DNA of 64,000 nucleotides from Sphaerisporangium rubeum (GTDB lineage: Bacteria > Actinomycetota > Actinomycetes > Streptosporangiales > Streptosporangiaceae). Made by a program: the position numbers and the translations under genes. Where the stretch lies: positions 6,378,501 through 6,442,500 of the forward strand of contig NZ_JACHIU010000001.1 in the NCBI RefSeq assembly GCF_014207705.1, written 5' to 3'. The stretch's first letter is position 1. Every line of letters starts with the position of its first letter. Below the pieces are notes generated by a model that saw nothing but the letters and a program-made list of their open reading frames with translations, was not told the origin of the DNA and did not search any database. Positions 59,338 to 64,000 of this stretch are shown here, piece by piece.

Positions 59338-61029
59338 ATGGACGCGACAAAGGCGATCACGGACACGGTCGACCGGTTCCGGCAGCGGCGCAGCGCTCCC
59401 CTGGTCCTCGAACTCGATCTCACCGACGGCCTCATCGAGGGGCCGCCGGCCGATCCTCTCGGTGCGCTCCTGTCCATGCGCAAGACCCGCCTGGCCGACA
59501 TTCTCGCCGGGCTCAGGCGGGCCCGCACCGACCCCAGGGTCAAGGGCCTGATCGTGAAGATCGGCGGCCGGCCCATCGGTCTCGCCATGGTGCAGGAGCT
59601 GCGGTCGGCGGTGACCGCGCTTCGCGAGGCCGGCAAACGCACCGTGGCGTTCTCCGAGACCTTCGGCGAGTTCGGCGCCGGCACGGTGTCGTACTACCTG
59701 GCGACCGCCTTCGGCGAGATCTACCTCCAGCCGTCCGGTGACGTCGGCCTGACCGGTGTCTCGCTTGAGCAGCGTTTCGTGAAGAACGCGCTCACCAAGC
59801 TCGGCGTGGACTACCAGGTGGGGCAGCGGCACGAGTACAAGACCGCCGCCAACACGTTCACGCAGGACCACATGACCGAGGCGCACCGCGAGTCCGCGGC
59901 CCGCATCGCCGAGTCGGTCATCGAGCAGATCGTCGCCGGCGTCGCCGAGGGCCGGGGTCTCGAGCCCGAGCGGGTGCGCGCGCTGATCGACCAGGGGCCG
60001 TTCATCGGCACCGAGGCCGTCGAGGCGGGGCTGGTGGACCGGCTGGCGTACCGCGACGAGGTGTACGACGAGGTCCGCGACGAGGACGATCTGCTGCTGT
60101 ACGTCGGCCGGTACGCCAAGGGACCGCTGGGGATCGGCGCCAAGCTCCCCAAACCCGGCGAGAAGGTCGTCGCGCTGGTGCACGGCACCGGCATGATCCG
60201 TCTCGGCCGCAGTGGCCGCAGCCCGCTCGGCGGCGGCGGTTCCATGGGTTCCGACACCATCTGCGCCGCGCTGCGCTCGGCCAGGCGCGACGAGCACGTC
60301 AAGGCCATCGTGTTCCGCGTGGACAGCCCCGGCGGCTCGTACGTCGCCTCCGACGCGATCTGGCGCGAGGTGCTGCTGGCGCGCCGCGCCGGCAAGCCGG
60401 TGATCGTCTCGATGGGAGACGTCGCCGCGTCCGGTGGCTACTTCGTCGCCATGGGGGCCGACGTCATCGTGGCCCAGCCCGGCACGCTGACCGGCTCCAT
60501 CGGGGTGTTCGGCGGCAAGCCGTCGCTGGAGAAGCTGCTGGACCGCATCGGCGTGAACTACGAGGCGGTGGACGTCGGCGCCAACTCCGGCATGTACTCC
60601 ACCAGCCGTTCGTTCTCCGAGCCCCAGTGGGCCAGGATCAACGCCTGGCTGGACCGCGTGTACGACGACTTCGTCGGCAAGGTCGCGCAGGGCCGGGGTT
60701 TCGACCGCGACCGTGCGCACGACCTGGCCCGCGGCCGGGTCTGGACCGGCGCCGACGCGTTCAGCGGCGGCCTGGTGGACGAGCTCGGCGGCCTTGAGGA
60801 CGCGCTGGCCCTGGCCCGCGGCAAGGCCGGCCTCCCCGCCGACGCGCCGGTGCGCTCCTACCCCCGCGTCCACCCCCTGGACCGGCTGCGTCCCGCCGAC
60901 TCCAGCGAGGACAAGGCCGCCGCGCTCACCCGCGTGGAGGCCTGGGGCCCTCTCACCCGCGTGGCCGCCGAGCTCGGCCTGCCGGCGTACGGCCCACTCG
61001 TCCTGCCGGGCTGGTGGACCATCCGCTGA
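59338..61029 (+). CDS. sppA: Signal peptide peptidase SppA (protease IV type, long form)
   Basis: 563 residues with two tandem SppA domains (S49). The serine nucleophile is in GDVAASGGYFVAMGAD of the second domain, and the general-base lysine lies in HEYKTAANTFTQDHMTEAHRE of the first, as in E. coli SppA. The first domain has the usual GVSLEQRFVKNALTKLGV. No N-terminal membrane helix is visible (it begins MDATKAITDTVDRFRQRR), unlike E. coli SppA, so membrane contact must come another way. It follows glgB by 48 nt but has no strong ribosome binding site. Confidence 0.93.
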   Translation: MDATKAITDTVDRFRQRRSAPLVLELDLTDGLIEGPPADPLGALLSMRKTRLADILAGLRRARTDPRVKGLIVKIGGRPIGLAMVQELRSAVTALREAGKRTVAFSETFGEFGAGTVSYYLATAFGEIYLQPSGDVGLTGVSLEQRFVKNALTKLGVDYQVGQRHEYKTAANTFTQDHMTEAHRESAARIAESVIEQIVAGVAEGRGLEPERVRALIDQGPFIGTEAVEAGLVDRLAYRDEVYDEVRDEDDLLLYVGRYAKGPLGIGAKLPKPGEKVVALVHGTGMIRLGRSGRSPLGGGGSMGSDTICAALRSARRDEHVKAIVFRVDSPGGSYVASDAIWREVLLARRAGKPVIVSMGDVAASGGYFVAMGADVIVAQPGTLTGSIGVFGGKPSLEKLLDRIGVNYEAVDVGANSGMYSTSRSFSEPQWARINAWLDRVYDDFVGKVAQGRGFDRDRAHDLARGRVWTGADAFSGGLVDELGGLEDALALARGKAGLPADAPVRSYPRVHPLDRLRPADSSEDKAAALTRVEAWGPLTRVAAELGLPAYGPLVLPGWWTIR

Positions 61030-61052
61030 CCGCAGGCGCGCGTCATGGCACG

Positions 61053-61457
61053 TCACACCGTCCAGGCCGGGACGAGCTCGTCACCGTCCCGGACGGCGCA
61101 GCCGGGGGCCACGTCCCCGGTGACGCCGTACGCGCGTCCCCCGGCCGGCGCCGCGACGACGGCGCTCAGGCCGCCGGTCCCGCTGCGCACGCGGCGCGGC
61201 ACCCCGGCGGCCATGACGACCGTGTCCCCCGCCGCCACCTCGGACGTCTCATCGCCGAGCTCGACGGTCGCGCCGCCGTCGAGCACGGTCCACACCTGCT
61301 CGACGTCGAACGCGTGCGGCGGCCCCGCCTGTCCCGCGGCCATGTCCACCCGCCAGACGGCGATCCCGGCGCCTCCCTGGGCCGGTGAGGCGAAGGTCGT
61401 CATGACGGCGTTCGGCGTCTCGGTGGTACGGCACTGCTCACGACGGATGACAGTCAT
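61053..61457 (-). CDS. Cupin-domain protein
   Basis: 134 residues with a single cupin barrel (FDVEQVWTVLDGGATVELGDETSEVAAGDTVVMAAGVPRRV). The typical metal-binding HxH set is only partly present (PPHAFDVEQ), so it may be a binding rather than an enzymatic cupin. ATG 61457 has GGGGAGGG 5 nt upstream. It diverges from a MarR regulator with a small operator between them, which makes it the likely target of that regulator. Confidence 0.82.
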   Translation of the reverse strand: MTVIRREQCRTTETPNAVMTTFASPAQGGAGIAVWRVDMAAGQAGPPHAFDVEQVWTVLDGGATVELGDETSEVAAGDTVVMAAGVPRRVRSGTGGLSAVVAAPAGGRAYGVTGDVAPGCAVRDGDELVPAWTV

Positions 61458-61476
61458 GGAGCCCTCCCCCATAATC

Positions 61477-61491
61477 GACAATGTGGTTGTC
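61477..61491. promoter_or_regulatory. Candidate MarR operator between cupin and marR genes
   Basis: GACAA-TGTGG-TTGTC is a perfect 5-bp-arm dyad; GTTGTCCACAGTGTCAAC, a related weaker dyad, covers the marR start (61507-61524). TATAGT (61494-61499) is a likely -10 for marR, placing the first dyad just upstream of it. Confidence 0.65.
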
Positions 61492-61516
61492 TATATAGTG
61501 AACGAGGTTGTCCACA

Positions 61517-61990
61517 GTGTCAACTGACCCACCCGGCTTCGAGCTCCCCCTCCGGCTCTTCCTGGGCTTCCGCACCATGATCGACGACCTCCACGCCGAA
61601 CTGTCCCGCCAGGGCCACCCCGACATGCGTCCCATGTACGGCTTCGTCCTCCAGGCCATCGGCCAGAGAGGCACCACCGCCGCCGACCTCGGCCGCACCC
61701 TCGGCGTCTCCAAACAGGCCGCAGGCAAGACCATCGACAACCTCGAACGCCTCGGCTACATCCACCGCGTCACCGACCCCCACGACGCACGCCGCAAAAC
61801 CGTCCGCCTCACCGACCGAGGCGTCGACTGCCTCACCCGCTCGGCTCGCATCTTCGAGGACCTGCGGGCCCGCTGGGCCAAGACCCTCGGCGCCGACCGC
61901 CTGCGCGCACTGGAGTCCGACCTGCGCCAGGTCACCCCGGCCAACCTGTTCCACCTGGACGTGCCAGGCTGGTTCAACGGCTATCAGTAG
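61517..61990 (+). CDS. MarR-family transcriptional regulator
   Basis: About 157 residues from GTG 61517 (GAGG 9 nt upstream; TTG 61508 is an alternative). The winged helix reads TTAADLGRTLGVSKQAAGKTIDNLERLGYIHRVTDPHDARRKTVRLTDRG. It probably represses the divergent cupin gene and itself. Its 3' end overlaps the convergent isomerase-fold gene by 17 nt. Confidence 0.88.
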   Translation: MSTDPPGFELPLRLFLGFRTMIDDLHAELSRQGHPDMRPMYGFVLQAIGQRGTTAADLGRTLGVSKQAAGKTIDNLERLGYIHRVTDPHDARRKTVRLTDRGVDCLTRSARIFEDLRARWAKTLGADRLRALESDLRQVTPANLFHLDVPGWFNGYQ

Positions 61991-62876
61991 CCGCCGAGCC
62001 GCGAGCGTACGGGATGGTGGGGACGCGCACGGTGTGGAGGAACTCCGGCAGGAGCCAGGGGCGGCGGCCCCAGGCGATCAGGCCGCCGGTCAGGACGGCG
62101 CGGGGCTGGGAGATGCGGCCGAAGAGCATCAGGTTGAGTGTCGCGGGGTCGAAGGCGATATGCGCGTCGGTGCCGGGGCCCGGGGGTTCGGCGGTGATGC
62201 GGCCGGCCTGGGCCACCAGGCGCGCGGGGGTCGTGTGGCGGGAGTGGAACCTTACGGCGATGCGCCTCGAGGAGACGGGGCCGGGGCGGTTCAGCAGGTC
62301 GCCGGTGTCGTTGCGGAGCATGCCGAGGAGGAACAGGTCGAAGAAGAGGGCCGCGTGGCGGGACGGGATGGGCCAGCGGACGCCGGCGGCGGTGGCGATG
62401 TCCCAGCCGTGCAGGAGCAGCTCGTTGACGAGATGAGCGAACAGGCCTCCGAGGGGGACGACGGAACTTCCGAGCCAGATGACCGGGGCCGAGGGGTCGG
62501 CGTTCTCGGTGACGCGGAGGATCTCGGTGATGTCGTCGCGGAGGCGGGCCGCGAGGACCTTCAGGTCGCGCTCGGTGAAGCGCTCCAGGGAGATGTCGTT
62601 GAACAGGCCGACCGTCTCGATCGTGACCGGCGCGACGGCGGAGTCGAGGCCGTCGATGGGGAACGGCGTGCCGTCCGCGCGGGCCAGTGCCGTGTACATG
62701 CGGGAGATGACGACGACGTGCGCGGCGGTCTCCGCGATCGTCCAGTCCTTCGTGGCCATCACGGCGGGATCGGGGACCGAGGTGACGAGTGCGGCGAAGC
62801 GGTCGCCGGTCTCCTTGAGCGCGGTGCGCGCGGTGGCCCACCGGTCCTGCGGCACCGTCACACCGAGGTCGTCCAC
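61974..62876 (-). CDS. Maleylpyruvate isomerase-fold (DinB/MDMPI_N) protein
   Basis: About 300 residues from GTG 62876 (GGAGG 6 nt upstream). The N-terminal half is the DinB-like four-helix bundle (WTIAETAAHVVVISRMYTAL... with FAHLVNELLLHGWDIATAAG, the His near the usual metal site); the C-terminal half resembles an SCP2-like or MDMPI_C domain (DAHIAFDPATLNLMLFGR). Proteins of this type often use mycothiol in actinomycetes. No dedicated pathway genes are near, so the substrate is open. Convergent overlap with marR. Confidence 0.8.
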   Translation of the reverse strand: MDDLGVTVPQDRWATARTALKETGDRFAALVTSVPDPAVMATKDWTIAETAAHVVVISRMYTALARADGTPFPIDGLDSAVAPVTIETVGLFNDISLERFTERDLKVLAARLRDDITEILRVTENADPSAPVIWLGSSVVPLGGLFAHLVNELLLHGWDIATAAGVRWPIPSRHAALFFDLFLLGMLRNDTGDLLNRPGPVSSRRIAVRFHSRHTTPARLVAQAGRITAEPPGPGTDAHIAFDPATLNLMLFGRISQPRAVLTGGLIAWGRRPWLLPEFLHTVRVPTIPYARGSAATDSR

Positions 62877-62944
62877 AGCTACCCTCCACGGGATGGGGAA
62901 CCCCCTCAATGATCCACTGATCTCGCGAAGCCCGCCAGGGGTCG

Positions 62945-63030
62945 CGGCGGCTTGCGGGGTCGGGTCAGGGTGGCGGCGGCTCGCGGGGCCGACCGGAGGT
63001 GTCGGTGGCTCGCGGGGTCAGGTCAGGGGA
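62945..63030. repeat. Three imperfect 29-30-nt direct repeats
   Basis: Units based on GGCGGCTCGCGGGGTC followed by GGGTCAGGG occur three times, the last overlapping the 3' end and stop codon of the flavin reductase gene. Minor, but in line with the other intergenic repeats of this window. Confidence 0.6.
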
Positions 63031-63497
63031 CGGTAGCGGCCTCGCAGGCGGACGAGCGGGGGGTGGGACGGGTCGATGTAGTCGACGGCGATGACGGTGG
63101 CGAGGAACAGGGTGTGGTCGCCGCCGGGGACGACGCGGGTGGTCTCGGCCTCCAGTGCGGCCACGCCGCCGTCGATGATCATGGCTTCGGTGCGGGAGCC
63201 TCGGTGGTGGGGGACGCCGGCGAGGAGCAGGCGCGCGCTCGGCCGACCGGGGGTGGCGAAACGGCTGGCGATCACGGACTGGCCGGCGGAGAGCAGGGTG
63301 ACGGCCCACCGGTCGTGGCGGAGCATGACCTCGCACAGGTAGCCCGCCGAGTCCAGGCTGAGCGCCGCCATCGGGGGGTCGAGCGACAGCGACGCGAAGG
63401 TGGTGACGGTGGTGCCGATGTCGTCGCGGCCCTCGCGGACGGTCACCACGGCCACGCCGGCCGCCAGTTGCCGCATCGCCTCGGTGAACTCGTTCAT
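63018..63497 (-). CDS. Flavin reductase-like, FMN-binding protein
   Basis: 159 residues of the split-barrel flavin reductase family (two-component monooxygenase partners). Visible motifs are FTEAMRQLAAGVAVVTVREGRDDIGTTVTTFASLSLDPPMAALSLD, DRWAVTLLSAGQSVIASRFA, and the closing DHTLFLATVIAVD. The partner monooxygenase is not in this window. ATG 63497 is followed upstream by a long hairpin that ends the neighbouring operon. Confidence 0.9.
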   Translation of the reverse strand: MNEFTEAMRQLAAGVAVVTVREGRDDIGTTVTTFASLSLDPPMAALSLDSAGYLCEVMLRHDRWAVTLLSAGQSVIASRFATPGRPSARLLLAGVPHHRGSRTEAMIIDGGVAALEAETTRVVPGGDHTLFLATVIAVDYIDPSHPPLVRLRGRYRPLT

Positions 63498-63523
63498 GGG
63501 CTCTTCTCGTCGGAGGAACGCAA

Positions 63524-63564
63524 CGAAGGCGTCGTCCCCACCGTACGTGGGGACGACGCCTTCG
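63524..63564 (-). terminator. Perfect 18-bp hairpin after the glycine-betaine-type binding protein
   Basis: CGAAGGCGTCGTCCCCAC (63524-63541) pairs fully with 63547-63564 around a 5-nt loop, directly after the stop at 63574. It is the strongest hairpin in the window and probably terminates the transporter operon before the flavin reductase gene. Confidence 0.85.
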
Positions 63565-63573
63565 GGACGAGGC

Positions 63574-64000
63574 CTAAAGGAGGCCGTTCTGGGTGAGCCA
63601 GTCCTTCGCGACGGCCGGGGGGTCGTCCTTGTCGACGGCGACGCGCTTCATCAGGTCGGTCAGCGTGGTCGTGTCGAGCTTGGCGGAGATGGCGTTGAGC
63701 GTGGTGCGCACGGTGTCGTTCACGGCGGCCTTGTTGACCACCGGGGTGACGTTCTGCGCGCTGAACACGTTCTTCGGGTCCTGCAGCGGCACCAGGCCGT
63801 TGATCAGGATCTTGGGGTCGGTGGTGAAGACGTTGCCGACCTGGACGGCGTCGCTCTTGATGGCGTCCGCGGTGGTCTCACCGGTCGGCTTCCACTCCTT
63901 GAACGTCAGGCCGTAGACGTCCTTGAACTGGGCCTCGCGGCGCTTCTTGAACTCCGGCGGGCCGCCGACCGTGAAGTCCTTCGCCACCTTGGCGAGGTCC
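63574..64000 (-). CDS. Glycine betaine/osmoprotectant ABC transporter substrate-binding protein (C-terminal part)
   Basis: Only the last 142 codons are inside the window. The sequence FTVGGPPEFKKRREAQFKDVYGLTFKEWKPTG and DAVQVGNVFTTDPKILINGLVPLQDPKNVFSAQNVTPVV is typical of the OpuAC/OsmF type-2 binding domain that takes up quaternary ammonium osmolytes. The end LTQNGLL is the natural C-terminus. The N-terminal lipoprotein signal and the permease and ATPase genes would lie beyond 64000. Confidence 0.9.
   Translation of the reverse strand, partial: DLAKVAKDFTVGGPPEFKKRREAQFKDVYGLTFKEWKPTGETTADAIKSDAVQVGNVFTTDPKILINGLVPLQDPKNVFSAQNVTPVVNKAAVNDTVRTTLNAISAKLDTTTLTDLMKRVAVDKDDPPAVAKDWLTQNGLL

Overview
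This window is high-GC DNA from a sporulating-type actinobacterium. A Streptosporangiales-like genome (Streptosporangium, Nonomuraea, Sphaerisporangium and relatives) is the best guess. The reasons are strong GC bias at third codon positions with long antisense shadow frames, frequent GTG/TTG starts, GatCAB, NAD-dependent ligase, a mycothiol-type isomerase fold, the GlgE maltosyl pathway, and gene order like the Streptomyces ilvB to etfB neighbourhood. No rRNA, tRNA or CRISPR array was seen. The species cannot be fixed from sequence reading alone.

Layout. 1-21.8 kb is mostly conserved core: ilvB with an upstream attenuator (leader peptide plus terminator), a ten-helix PAS-GGDEF-EAL protein, a D-2-hydroxyacid dehydrogenase, a lipoprotein sugar dehydrogenase, a VanW protein, gatCAB, a second membrane GGDEF-EAL protein (RmdB-like), ligA, a MetE-like protein, a metallo-beta-lactamase-fold protein and mnmA. 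21.9-28.3 kb looks accessory: an Rpn-like PD-(D/E)XK protein, a MerR regulator, and two secreted cell-wall-hydrolase-like proteins that share five near-identical 53-residue FG-GAP/VCBS modules each, followed by a 0.9-kb satellite-like array. 28.3-35.2 kb holds a cysteine desulfurase and a TetR regulator diverging over a perfect 20-bp operator, a second low-complexity array, an MFS transporter, IS256 debris with repeated hairpin-rich DNA, and etfBA. 35.3-40.8 kb is three tandem Ser/Thr kinases.

41.2-45.5 kb is the most unusual operon. Four overlapping or abutting genes encode a QueC-like PP-loop enzyme, a DppA-type D-aminopeptidase (M55), a Tat-exported flavin amine oxidase and a YbaK-type deacylase. 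I do not recognise this combination as a described pathway. 46-48 kb has an XRE-cupin regulator diverging from a His-rich methyltransferase, and CutA. 48-59.3 kb is the alpha-glucan/trehalose block (glgP, glgE, treS, mak, glgB), which links glycogen breakdown, trehalose-to-maltose conversion, maltose-1-phosphate formation and branched-glucan assembly. 59.3-64 kb has SppA, a MarR/cupin divergent pair, a maleylpyruvate-isomerase-fold protein, a flavin reductase and the 3' part of a glycine-betaine-type binding protein.

A recurring theme is that intergenic gaps are filled with structurally different low-complexity or dispersed repeats, at 15.7, 19.8, 27.2, 27.3-28.2, 30.1-30.6, 32.0, 32.6-33.2, 33.3 and 63.0 kb. 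The genes on either side stay intact.
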